From NCBI GenBank assembly GCA_007692585.1, contig REBU01000059.1, positions 62,001-126,000 of the forward strand: a DNA stretch of 64,000 nt, in the 5' to 3' direction. A program made the translations under genes and the position numbers. Shown in pieces: positions 1 to 7,225 of this stretch. The DNA is from Paracoccaceae bacterium. Lineage in GTDB: Bacteria; Pseudomonadota; Alphaproteobacteria; Rhodobacterales; Rhodobacteraceae. Under the pieces are notes generated by a model that saw only the letters and a list, made by a program, of their open reading frames with translations, was not told the DNA's origin and ran no database searches. How positions within the stretch are numbered: the stretch's first letter is position 1; every line of letters begins with the position of its first letter.

Positions 1-266
1 TTCAGGTTGGGCAGATCCGACCCGCCAGTGCCTGCGCGACCGGGATTGTAGTTCACTTCCGTATTGCCATTGGCCACATCACCTGTCTGCGCCATGAACC
101 CGTCGATCACGCGGTGGAACACCACATTGTCATAGGCCCCTGCGCGCGCAAGCTCTTTCATCCGCGCCACATGTCCGGGCGCAATATCGGGCAGCAACTC
201 GATCAGGACAGTGCCGGATTTCAGCTCCATCACGATGGTGTTTTCGGGATCATTGATTTCGGCCAT
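1..266 (-). CDS. Peptidyl-prolyl cis-trans isomerase, cyclophilin type (partial, C-terminus off the left edge)
   Basis: About 88 N-terminal residues are present before the window ends. The protein begins MAEINDPENTIVMELKSG and contains the cyclophilin signatures VVFHRVIDGFMAQTGD and GRAGTGG, which belong to the catalytic beta-barrel that isomerises X-Pro bonds. No signal peptide is seen, so this is the cytoplasmic type. The ATG at 266 has a GGAGG-type ribosome site (reverse complement of 271-276). It is transcribed divergently from pgk, with a 140-bp gap between them. In related genomes a secreted cyclophilin often follows in the same operon, which cannot be checked here. The family assignment is firm; substrate role is unknown. 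Confidence 0.93.
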   Translation of the reverse strand, partial: MAEINDPENTIVMELKSGTVLIELLPDIAPGHVARMKELARAGAYDNVVFHRVIDGFMAQTGDVANGNTEVNYNPGRAGTGGSDLPNL

Positions 267-406
267 CGGGCCCTCCGTATAAATTGGCTGCCACCATCCT
301 AAAGGAGCACGCGCGGCAGGAAAACCCCCGATGAACACGGCCTGCCCATTGACCCTGCCCCGGCTTTCGCGCGATGGTGCGCGAAACTAGCAATACAGGT
401 GCTGTA

Positions 407-1600
407 ATGGCCTTCAAAACGCTCAACGACATGGAATTTCGCGACAAGGTTGCGCTGGTCCGGGTCGATATCAATGTCCCAGTCGAGGCAGGTCGCGTCA
501 CGGATGCCACGCGCATCGAACGGATCACGCCAACGGTCACTCATATCTGTGACGCGGGCGGCAAGGTTGTGCTGCTCGCGCATTTCGGCCGTCCCAAAGG
601 CCAGGCCGCACCAGAACTGTCGCTGGCGCAGCTTGTGCCTGCATTGGAGACGGCGCTGGGAAAATCCGTGGCCTTTGCTGATAACTGCATTGGTGGTCCG
701 GCAAAGCGCGCTGTGGCTGCGCTGAACGCCGGTGATGTGCTGCTTCTGGAAAATACCCGGTTCCACGAGGGCGAAGAAAAGAATGACAAGCTTTTCTCGG
801 CGTCACTCGCAGCGCTTGGGGATATCTATGTCAATGACGCCTTTTCGGCGGCGCATCGGGCGCATGCCTCGACCGAAGGGCTCGCGCAGCTTCTGCCGGG
901 CTGTGCAGGGCGTTTGATGGAAGCCGAATTGAAGGCGCTGGAAGCCGCGCTTGGCACGCCCGACCGCCCGGTCGCGGCTGTCGTCGGCGGGGCGAAAGTG
1001 TCGACCAAGCTTGATCTTCTGTCGAACCTGATCACCCGCGTCGATCATCTGATCATTGGCGGCGGCATGGCCAATACATTTCTGGTGGCGCAAGGGGTCG
1101 AGATCGGCAAGTCTCTGGCCGAGCGCGACATGGCGGAAACAGCCCGCGAGATCTTGGCCAAGGCGACCGAGATCGGCTGTAAGATCCACCTGCCCCAAGA
1201 TATTGTCGTGGCTCGCGACTTCGTCGCAGATGCCGCGCATGAGGTGGTCGCTGTCGACGCCTGCCCGCCTGACGCCATGATCCTCGATGCAGGCCCGGCC
1301 ACGGTTGCGGCGATTGAGACCGTATTCCAGGCCTGCAGAACACTGGTCTGGAACGGCCCACTCGGCGCATTCGAGATCGCTCCGTTTGACGCTGCAACCA
1401 CGGCAGCAGCACAGCTTGCCGCGCGCCTGACGCAAGAGGGCAAGCTGGTTTCTGTTGCCGGAGGCGGGGACACTGTCGCGGCGCTGAACAAGGCGGGCGT
1501 GGGCGAGAGCTTCAGCTATATCTCGACCGCCGGTGGCGCGTTCCTGGAATGGATGGAGGGCAAGACGCTGCCCGGCGTCGCGGTTCTAGAGCGGGAGTAA
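407..1600 (+). CDS. pgk: Phosphoglycerate kinase
   Basis: Catalyses 1,3-bisphosphoglycerate + ADP to 3-phosphoglycerate + ATP in glycolysis, or the reverse in gluconeogenesis and the Calvin cycle. The 397-aa length is normal for the family. Visible motifs are the N-terminal substrate-binding [17 protein letters not shown], the [14 protein letters not shown] hinge region and the C-terminal nucleotide-loop [11 protein letters not shown]. An in-frame ATG at 374 would add 11 residues ([11 protein letters not shown]), but family members begin close to [11 protein letters not shown], so the ATG at 407 is chosen. The ribosome site before it is weak (AGGT). A TTGACC at 349-354 could be a -35 element but I see no good -10. 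A small membrane-protein gene follows after 5 nt. Confidence 0.97.
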   Translation: MAFKTLNDMEFRDKVALVRVDINVPVEAGRVTDATRIERITPTVTHICDAGGKVVLLAHFGRPKGQAAPELSLAQLVPALETALGKSVAFADNCIGGPAKRAVAALNAGDVLLLENTRFHEGEEKNDKLFSASLAALGDIYVNDAFSAAHRAHASTEGLAQLLPGCAGRLMEAELKALEAALGTPDRPVAAVVGGAKVSTKLDLLSNLITRVDHLIIGGGMANTFLVAQGVEIGKSLAERDMAETAREILAKATEIGCKIHLPQDIVVARDFVADAAHEVVAVDACPPDAMILDAGPATVAAIETVFQACRTLVWNGPLGAFEIAPFDAATTAAAQLAARLTQEGKLVSVAGGGDTVAALNKAGVGESFSYISTAGGAFLEWMEGKTLPGVAVLERE

Positions 1601-1605
1601 CGCGG

Positions 1606-1821
1606 ATGGAGCTTCTGATCTGGATCGGCGCCGCGATTTCGATGGCGGGTGTGCTGGGGCTGGTATGGTGCGTCATCCATGTGATGAAATTGCGCAAGGC
1701 CGGGCTGGATGATGAAACGATGCGCAACCGCATGCAGCGCGCGGTTGTAATCAATTTCGCAGCCCTCGCCGTCTCAACCCTGGGGCTGATGCTGGTTGTC
1801 CTTGGCATATTCCTGAGCTGA
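1606..1821 (+). CDS. Small two-helix membrane protein, function unknown
   Basis: Encodes 71 aa starting MELLIWIGAAISMAGV. Two hydrophobic stretches, about residues 3-25 and 47-69, flank a short charged loop (KLRKAGLDDETMRNRM), so it should be a two-pass inner-membrane protein with a cytoplasmic or periplasmic hairpin. It lies 5 nt after pgk and is probably co-transcribed with it. The frame is open further upstream inside pgk, but the ATG at 1606 is the natural start. Similar short proteins are found downstream of pgk or fba in Rhodobacterales, but I know of no assigned function. Confidence 0.75.
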   Translation: MELLIWIGAAISMAGVLGLVWCVIHVMKLRKAGLDDETMRNRMQRAVVINFAALAVSTLGLMLVVLGIFLS

Positions 1822-1920
1822 CCGCGAAAACAGCCCTACAAGGGATTCCCATGCGCGGAATTCTGTGCCATCCTGCCGCAAAGAACAGCCGGAAACCGGC
1901 ATGCAGAAACAGGCATCGCA

Positions 1921-2217
1921 ATGAAAACTTCGCGTCCGGCGATCGGTCCACTCTTTTATTTCGGCACGGCGTCGGTGCTGGGGCTCTATTTTACGTTCGC
2001 GGCGGTGCAGGGTGATTTTGGCTTGTTCAATCGCGTGCAGATCGAAGCCGAGGTCAACACGCTGAAAGCCATCAAGGAGCGCCGCGACGTTGAACTCGCG
2101 CGGCTGGAAATCCGGACGCGGCGCCTTTCGGATGACTTCCTCGACCTCGATCTGCTCGACGAGCGCGCGCGCGAGGTTCTTGGACTGGCGCGCCCGGATG
2201 AAATGGTAATCCGCTGA
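1921..2217 (+). CDS. Septum formation initiator family protein (FtsB/DivIC-like)
   Basis: A 98-aa single-pass membrane protein with a short cytoplasmic N-terminus, a transmembrane helix at about residues 10-29, and then a coiled-coil segment (QIEAEVNTLKAIKERRDVEL) ending in ERAREVLGLARPDEMVI. This is the pattern of FtsB/DivIC proteins, which join FtsL and FtsQ in the divisome and help trigger septal peptidoglycan synthesis. In Rhodobacterales this gene usually precedes the pyruvate dehydrogenase genes. Here it is followed by a 305-bp gap and an unrelated small gene. A GCCGG/CCGGC hairpin lies in the 99-bp gap just upstream. Family assignment is good; the divisome role is by homology. Confidence 0.85.
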   Translation: MKTSRPAIGPLFYFGTASVLGLYFTFAAVQGDFGLFNRVQIEAEVNTLKAIKERRDVELARLEIRTRRLSDDFLDLDLLDERAREVLGLARPDEMVIR

Positions 2218-2522
2218 TCCTGTCGCGTTGTGCCATTCCGTCGAGAAACACGACGTCCGCGCCGCGCTCTTGTCCAATATCTGCGCTTTCCCGCTGAAAT
2301 CTGCCCGCAAAAGGGTCAAGTGATTTGACTCGCCTGAATGGATCAGGATACTGGAGGGGCTTACGCGTCAATCTTTGGTTGTAGGCCATCGACAAAAAAC
2401 CAGAGATTGTGCGGCGGATCAAGGTTCTGTCGCAATGATGCGAATACAATATAAAACTCGGTCAGTTTTTCTGGCGGCACCCGGTCTCTGCCAAGAGATC
2501 AATTTCGGGAGGAAAGATACTC
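2218..2522. other. 305-bp intergenic region without a gene
   Basis: No coding frame here looks real. It holds a candidate promoter (annotated separately at 2325-2353), an AT-rich stretch around 2440-2460, and a clear GGAGG ribosome site at about 2509-2514 for the next gene. The leader from the predicted start point to the next ATG would be about 160 nt. Confidence 0.6.
2325..2353 (+). promoter_or_regulatory. Candidate sigma-70 promoter for the small gene at 2523
   Basis: TTGACT (2325-2330) and ATACTG (2348-2353) are separated by 17 nt. The -35 is good and the -10 is mediocre. It was found by eye. Confidence 0.35.
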
Positions 2523-2771
2523 ATGAACCCTATGACACTCTGGATGCAAAGTTCGATGTTCTGGATCCGCCTGTTCAAGCAACAGCAGGATGCCTATCTG
2601 CGGATGCTCGGACAGTTCGCGGAAAAGATTCCCCATGAAACAGCGGCGGATCTGGCGCGTGAAGCAGAGGCGATGAAAGAAATCGCGACGCCAAGCGAAA
2701 CACCCAAAACGCCGACAGTCGTCGAAGCTGAAAAACCCGCACCGCGCGTGGCAGAACTCGCTACCGCATAA
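2523..2771 (+). CDS. Short protein of unknown function, phasin-like in outline
   Basis: An 82-aa protein that I do not recognise. The first half (MNPMTLWMQSSMFWIRLFKQ onwards) is an amphipathic helical segment rich in Trp, Phe, Met and Gln. The second half is a charged, Pro/Thr/Ala/Glu-rich tail that is probably disordered. An amphipathic helix followed by an acidic tail resembles small phasin or granule-binding proteins, but this is only a shape comparison. The start is well supported: GGGAGG lies about 9 nt before the ATG. The gene stands alone, with its own candidate promoter and a strong terminator at 2843. Confidence 0.7.
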   Translation: MNPMTLWMQSSMFWIRLFKQQQDAYLRMLGQFAEKIPHETAADLAREAEAMKEIATPSETPKTPTVVEAEKPAPRVAELATA

Positions 2772-2842
2772 GACGGATCCGCCAATAACGTCGATGCTGC
2801 GTGCCTGAAATACTCGGGCACGCGGTCACGCGTTCGGCACTC

Positions 2843-2888
2843 AACCGGCGAAAGATGCGTGATGCATCCACGCCGGTTTTTGTTTTTG
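2843..2888 (+). terminator. Rho-independent terminator
   Basis: AACCGGCG (2843-2850) pairs with CGCCGGTT (2871-2878), followed by a T-rich run to 2887. An inner ATGCGTGATGCAT gives additional pairing within the loop. It closes the small gene at 2523 and separates it from the convergent DUF1289 gene. Confidence 0.8.
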
Positions 2889-2898
2889 TGGGTCCTGC

Positions 2899-3126
2899 CT
2901 AAACCGCCTGATCGATGCGCTTGAGCCGCGCTGCGCGCCCGCCACGCCGCAGCGAAAGCTGGCCGGCACGTTCGGGGAGCCGCGCCATGATATCGCGGCG
3001 CTCATCCGGCCCCATGCGTGACCAGCGGGTGATCTCATCAATACTACGCAGGCAGCCTGTGCATAGCCGTGCATCCGGATGGATGACGCAGATATTCACA
3101 CACGGAGTTTCGATCTTTTCACCCAT
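2899..3126 (-). CDS. DUF1289 family small Cys-rich protein
   Basis: A 75-aa protein with the DUF1289 pattern: ETPCVNICVIHP near the N-terminus followed by CTGCLRSIDEITRW, giving four spaced cysteines suited to binding a metal or an Fe-S cluster. The basic C-terminal tail (SLRRGGRAARLKR) could contact nucleic acid. The family is widespread in Proteobacteria and has no firmly established function. It lies downstream of ruvX on the same strand across a 119-bp gap. Confidence 0.85.
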   Translation of the reverse strand: MGEKIETPCVNICVIHPDARLCTGCLRSIDEITRWSRMGPDERRDIMARLPERAGQLSLRRGGRAARLKRIDQAV

Positions 3127-3245
3127 CAGATTCTGAACACCCTTTCTTCGGCTCTGTTTGAGCTTTGCGTGGACTTACCCTGAAAATATCCGCAGGTCGC
3201 CCCAAAACCGTCACCTTGCCCGCTTTCAGCGCCACCAAAAGTGTC

Positions 3246-3722
3246 TCAACCTCTCCGCAAGACCGAAATACGATCTAGAGCGCCCTGCAGGATCACACCG
3301 GCAGCGACATGGTCGATCACTTCGGCCCGCTTGCGCCGCGAGGTATCGGCCTCCAGAAGCGCGCGCTCTGCCGCAACTGTGGAAAGACGCTCATCCCAGA
3401 AGGTGATGGGCAGATCCGTCAGCGCCGCAAGATTGCGCGCGAAAGCCCGCGTTGACTGACAACGCGGGCCTTCCGAGCCGTCCATATTCCGCGGCAGCCC
3501 AAGGATCAGCCCGCCAATGTCACGGGCCGCGGCAATCTCCAGCAGCGCCTGAGCGTCCGCGCCGAACTTGACCCGCCGGATCGTCTGTAACGGCGACGCG
3601 ACCGAGAGCATGCGATCAGAAACCGCAACGCCAATCGTCTTGGTGCCCAGATCCAACCCGGCAATCGCGCGCATCGCAGGCAGGACCGCGGCAAATTCCG
3701 CGATCTCGTCAAAGACCGGCAT
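3246..3722 (-). CDS. ruvX: Putative pre-16S rRNA nuclease / Holliday-junction resolvase-fold protein RuvX (YqgF)
   Basis: A 158-aa protein of the YqgF family with an RNase H-like fold. It has the family motifs [15 protein letters not shown] (catalytic Asp at residue 24), [28 protein letters not shown] and a late acidic residue in VIDHVAAG. In E. coli YqgF matures the 5' end of 16S rRNA; some homologues resolve junctions. The N-terminus has about 16 residues before the usual start of the fold ([10 protein letters not shown]), so the true start may be the internal Met-17. The listed start overlaps the ccmI stop by one base (TGATG), which indicates translational coupling. Confidence 0.93.
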   Translation of the reverse strand: MPVFDEIAEFAAVLPAMRAIAGLDLGTKTIGVAVSDRMLSVASPLQTIRRVKFGADAQALLEIAAARDIGGLILGLPRNMDGSEGPRCQSTRAFARNLAALTDLPITFWDERLSTVAAERALLEADTSRRKRAEVIDHVAAGVILQGALDRISVLRRG

Positions 3723-4996
3723 CAGGGCGCTGTGCCTTGCAGACCGGCTTCTTCTGCTGCTGCATTGATCAGGGCCAGATCTTCGGCCCGCGCGGCAAAA
3801 ACAGTGCGCGCTTCCTGAAGGATATCAAAGGCCTGTTCGTTGCGTCCCAGCACTCCCAGCGCGCGGATCAGCTGCGCCCATTCCGCCGCCGAGCCCCCAT
3901 CATTGGCCAGCCGCGCCATCAGGCCGCCGACCATGCCCTCGATCATCTCGGCCTGTTCTTCAGCGCTCATATCCTCCGCAGCCTCGATCTGATCAAGGCT
4001 CGGCGCCGCCATCTGGGCACCCGCAGGCGCCGGGCGCGGCGGCAAGGTATAGCGCGGCTCGCCCGAGATCCGGGCAAGTTCGGGAAGCGCGGCCCGGATT
4101 TCCGGCATCCAGGGATCGTCACCAGCGCTCAGATCATGCAGCCGCCGCCAGATACGGAACGTCATATCCGGCCGCCCGGTCTGGGCATACATCCGCCCCG
4201 AATAATACAGCGCAATCAGATTTTGCGAATCGCGCCGCAGGATCTGTTCGATGATCGCCTCCGCCTCGGGCGAGACAAAACCACCGGTCGCGATCACCAT
4301 CAAATCCAGCAGATAGGCGTAATCGGCAACATCAGCATCAGTCTCCTCGCGCAATTCGATGACGCGGATCTGCGCCTCGATCGCGGCGCGGTAATTGCCC
4401 AGCCGCGCTTCATTCTGTGCAAGCAACACATAGCCGGTCACATCCAGCGGGCGGTCCTGCATCGCCGCGCGCAACTGCGCGACCATCCCCTCCAGCTCAT
4501 CACGGCCCTGAAAGCTCTCTGGCTGCGGGAACGCGGCCGTAAATTGCGCTTCCAGTTCGGCCTGTCTGGGGCGATTGGCCCGCGCTTCGGCCGCATCGGC
4601 ATGGCGCTGCACAAGGGGCATGTCAGGATAGCCCGGCGCTCCGAAATTGAGATAGATGCCCCCCCCGCCCAGCACCGCAACGACGACCGTGCCGATCGCA
4701 ACCCAGCGCATCGCGGCTGGCGCGGGCCCGCCAACCCGGCGCGCGCCGATATCGCGGTCAAGATCAAGGATCCGGCGCGAGATTTCCAGCCTGATGCGCT
4801 CGGCTTCTTCAGCGCCCAGCGTGCCACGGGCCAGATCGCGCTCCACTTCGGCCAACTGGTCGCGATAGACATTCATCGCCCGCTCGGCGCCATCGGCCGC
4901 GCTCACTTGCCTCGCACGCGACAGCGCCCGCAGCATATACGCGGTGACGATCAGGGCGATCAGGAAAAAACCGCCGATTTCCAACCATTCAGACAT
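3722..4996 (-). CDS. ccmI: Cytochrome c biogenesis factor CcmI
   Basis: A 424-aa protein. Residues about 5-25 and 96-115 are hydrophobic and form two membrane spans flanking a cytoplasmic coiled-coil loop with the leucine-zipper-like segment [20 protein letters not shown]. The rest is a periplasmic TPR domain (for example [20 protein letters not shown]). In Rhodobacter, CcmI holds apocytochrome c and delivers it to the CcmFH heme ligation machinery. Neighbours are ruvX downstream, coupled by a one-base overlap, and the divergent soxB operon. The other ccm genes are not in this window. The assignment rests on this two-span plus TPR architecture and the conserved N-terminal loop. Confidence 0.93.
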   Translation of the reverse strand: MSEWLEIGGFFLIALIVTAYMLRALSRARQVSAADGAERAMNVYRDQLAEVERDLARGTLGAEEAERIRLEISRRILDLDRDIGARRVGGPAPAAMRWVAIGTVVVAVLGGGGIYLNFGAPGYPDMPLVQRHADAAEARANRPRQAELEAQFTAAFPQPESFQGRDELEGMVAQLRAAMQDRPLDVTGYVLLAQNEARLGNYRAAIEAQIRVIELREETDADVADYAYLLDLMVIATGGFVSPEAEAIIEQILRRDSQNLIALYYSGRMYAQTGRPDMTFRIWRRLHDLSAGDDPWMPEIRAALPELARISGEPRYTLPPRPAPAGAQMAAPSLDQIEAAEDMSAEEQAEMIEGMVGGLMARLANDGGSAAEWAQLIRALGVLGRNEQAFDILQEARTVFAARAEDLALINAAAEEAGLQGTAP

Positions 4997-5153
4997 GATC
5001 CCTCCAAACTTGCCGCGGTTCTATCTTTCTTTCGAAAAAGGAAAAAGCGCAAATCCCGTCTGACGGCTCACAATACTGCAAACCGCGACGCCCTGTCACA
5101 GCTGCAGGGTATTTCGGTTTTCGTCCTCATTGTGACGTTTCTGGATAACCTTC

Positions 5154-5188
5154 GGCAGTTGCATTACGCCAGTAAGCAGTCAACTGCC
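5154..5188 (+). promoter_or_regulatory. Inverted repeat in the soxB leader
   Basis: GGCAGTTG (5154-5161) and CAACTGCC (5181-5188) form perfect 8-bp arms with a 19-bp spacer, ending 23 nt before the soxB start. This could be an operator for the sarcosine operon or a leader hairpin. No regulator gene is adjacent. Confidence 0.45.
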
Positions 5189-5211
5189 TGGAGCAAAGGA
5201 GCGCCCCCATC

Positions 5212-6459
5212 ATGCGCCGCTATTCCGCCTTCGCCATCGCCCGCGAGGCTTTTCGTCAGCACAAGGGCTGGTCTGAGGCCTGGTCCAGCCCGGAGCCCCG
5301 CAAACAGTATGACGTGGTGATCGTGGGCGCAGGCGGACATGGTCTGGCAACAGCTTATTACCTCGGCAAACGCTTCGGGATCACCAATGTTGCCGTGATC
5401 GAGAAAGGCTGGCTCGGCGGCGGCAATACCGGGCGCAACACGACAATCATCCGCTCGAACTATCTGCAAGACCCGTCTGCGGCGCTCTATGAAAAATCCC
5501 GCGCGCTCTTCGAGACCCTTAGCCAGGAGCTGAATTACAACATCATGTTCTCGCCGCGCGGTGTGATGATGCTGGCGCAGACCGAACATGAAAAACGCGG
5601 CTATCTGCGCACCGAACGCGCGAATGCACTACAAGGCGTGCAAACGCGCTTTATCTCGCCCTCCGAAGTGCGCCGCCTGGTGCCGATCATCAATATTCAT
5701 GGACCGCGCTACCCAGTGCTGGGCGCGCTCTGGCAGGAACGCGGCGGCACGGCGCGCCATGACGCTGTGGCCTGGGGCTTTGCACGCGCCTGCTCGGCGA
5801 TGGGCATGCATGTGATCGAACAATGCGCTGTCACAGGCGTCGACTCCGCGAATGGCACCGTCACAGCCGTCAACACCACCAAGGGACGCATCGCCTGCGC
5901 CAAGCTGGGCATCGTCGTTGCCGGCCATTCCGGCGCGCTGGCCGATATGGCGGGCTTCCGGCTGCCAGTGGAATCGGTGGCGCTTCAGGCGCTTGTCTCC
6001 GAGCCGATCAAGCCCTGCATGGATGTGGTGGTGATGGCCAATACGGTGCATGGCTATATGTCGCAATCCGACAAGGGCGAAATGGTCATCGGCGGCGGCG
6101 CTGACCAGTTCAACAATTACACCCAGCGCGGCTCCTGGCATCATATCGAGGAAACCGTGCGCGCCTTGGTCGAGACCTTCCCGATGATTTCGCGGCTCAA
6201 GATGCTGCGCCAATGGGGCGGGATCGTGGACATGACCGGCGACCGCTCCCCGATCATCTCGAAAACACCACTGGGAAATTGCTTCATCAATTGCGGTTGG
6301 GGCACTGGCGGATTCAAGGCAACGCCGGGATCAGGCTGGGCCATGGCCGAATTGATCGCGCGCGGCGAACCCGGCCCTCTGGCGGAAGCCTTCTCCATGA
6401 CCCGGTTCCGCGAAGGCCGCTTCATAGACGAAAGTGTTGCCGCGGGAGTAGCCCATTGA
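5212..6459 (+). CDS. soxB: Sarcosine oxidase, beta subunit (FAD-binding)
   Basis: The 415-aa catalytic subunit of heterotetrameric sarcosine oxidase, which oxidises N-methylglycine to glycine and passes the methyl carbon to tetrahydrofolate. A DAO-type FAD domain begins with YDVVIVGAGGHGLATAYYL (about residues 33-51), followed by the glycine-rich KGWLGGGNTGRNT stretch seen in SoxB proteins and GWGTGGFKATPGSG near the C-terminus. The start is supported by AAAGGAG about 10 nt upstream. First gene of the operon, with an inverted repeat in the leader. The gene order soxB-D-A-G is the standard one, interrupted here by a small membrane ORF. Confidence 0.96.
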   Translation: MRRYSAFAIAREAFRQHKGWSEAWSSPEPRKQYDVVIVGAGGHGLATAYYLGKRFGITNVAVIEKGWLGGGNTGRNTTIIRSNYLQDPSAALYEKSRALFETLSQELNYNIMFSPRGVMMLAQTEHEKRGYLRTERANALQGVQTRFISPSEVRRLVPIINIHGPRYPVLGALWQERGGTARHDAVAWGFARACSAMGMHVIEQCAVTGVDSANGTVTAVNTTKGRIACAKLGIVVAGHSGALADMAGFRLPVESVALQALVSEPIKPCMDVVVMANTVHGYMSQSDKGEMVIGGGADQFNNYTQRGSWHHIEETVRALVETFPMISRLKMLRQWGGIVDMTGDRSPIISKTPLGNCFINCGWGTGGFKATPGSGWAMAELIARGEPGPLAEAFSMTRFREGRFIDESVAAGVAH

Positions 6460-6565
6460 GGAGCATCGCGACAACTCAACGCAAAAACGATGTGAAACAG
6501 GGTGCAAGCCTGATGACATTCCCAAACGGATGCATAGATTGCACATGTTGCGTTACGGAGGCACC

Positions 6566-6751
6566 ATGCGAAAACACATCACTTCCCTTGTCGCTCATAC
6601 CCAGGCCAACCCCCATAAACTCCTTGGCTTCGCCATCGGCGCAGGCGTGCCGATTCTGTTCTGGTTGCTCTTCTGGGCGCAGACCTCTGGCGGGCTTGCG
6701 GGGCCAATTGTTGATCCGCGTCCTGCGGCATTTTCGATCCCGACCGACTGA
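6566..6751 (+). CDS. Small single-pass membrane protein inside the sarcosine oxidase operon
   Basis: A 61-aa protein starting MRKHITSLVAHTQANPHKLL. It has a polar, basic N-terminus, one strongly hydrophobic span at about residues 21-41 (FAIGAGVPILFWLLFW), then a short tail with three prolines. A GGAG ribosome site lies 6-10 nt before the ATG, and the codon usage suits the genome. I do not recognise it. It sits between soxB and soxD, which are normally adjacent. It could be a membrane anchor or transport accessory, but there is no direct evidence. Confidence 0.6.
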   Translation: MRKHITSLVAHTQANPHKLLGFAIGAGVPILFWLLFWAQTSGGLAGPIVDPRPAAFSIPTD

Positions 6752-6832
6752 TCCGCGCGCCAGCGCTGCGATCAAGGCCCGTCTCAGCGCACGCGCGCAG
6801 GCTGACGGCCAGCGCAGATATGCGCAGTTTTC

Positions 6833-6881
6833 CTTTCATCCTTGCAAAAATATCCCGGGGGTCCGGGGGCAGCGCCCCCGG
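6833..6881 (+). repeat. Dispersed repeat copy 1: conserved 28-bp core plus GC-rich hairpin
   Basis: Bases 6833-6860 are identical, as reverse complement, to 21589-21616. Directly after comes a hairpin, CCGGGGGC (6863-6870) with loop AGC and GCCCCCGG (6874-6881). It sits 20 nt before the soxD start, inside the operon. Similar elements are common between genes in Rhodobacterales. Confidence 0.85.
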
Positions 6882-6901
6882 CCTTCGGGCTTGGAGCGCG
6901 C

Positions 6902-7225
6902 ATGCTGTTACTGACCTGCCCCTACTGTGGCGTCACTGCCGAAGAGACCGAATTCTCTGCCGGGGGCGAGGCGCATCTGACCCGCCATGGGCCCGGATCG
7001 TCGGATCACGACTACGAAGCCTACATGTTCAACCGCAAGAATCCGCGCGGGGTGCATTTCGAGCGCTGGCGCCATGCCTATGGCTGCGGCAAGTGGTTTC
7101 TGGCCGCGCGCGACACGATGACGCTCGAAGTCTTAGCGACATATCCCGCCCAGACAAGTGAACCGCCCGCAGAGGTGATCGCCAAGATCAAACTGAAACG
7201 CCCGGATTGGGAGGGGTATCCATGA
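6902..7225 (+). CDS. soxD: Sarcosine oxidase, delta subunit (zinc-binding)
   Basis: A 107-aa protein with the SoxD zinc-site pattern: CPYCG at residues 6-10, the HLTRHGPGSSD segment, and YGCGKWF further on. In known structures SoxD binds one Zn2+ through three Cys and a His and helps hold the heterotetramer together. The frame is open 20 residues upstream, but that extension is encoded by the dispersed repeat and hairpin; the ATG at 6902, preceded by GGAG, fits the family start. The stop overlaps the soxA start by 4 nt (ATGA), so the two are translationally coupled. Confidence 0.95.
   Translation: MLLLTCPYCGVTAEETEFSAGGEAHLTRHGPGSSDHDYEAYMFNRKNPRGVHFERWRHAYGCGKWFLAARDTMTLEVLATYPAQTSEPPAEVIAKIKLKRPDWEGYP

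Noticed and set aside
374-406. Upstream in-frame ATG extending pgk
   Set aside because: Adds 11 residues that the family lacks; ATG at 407 gives the normal start.
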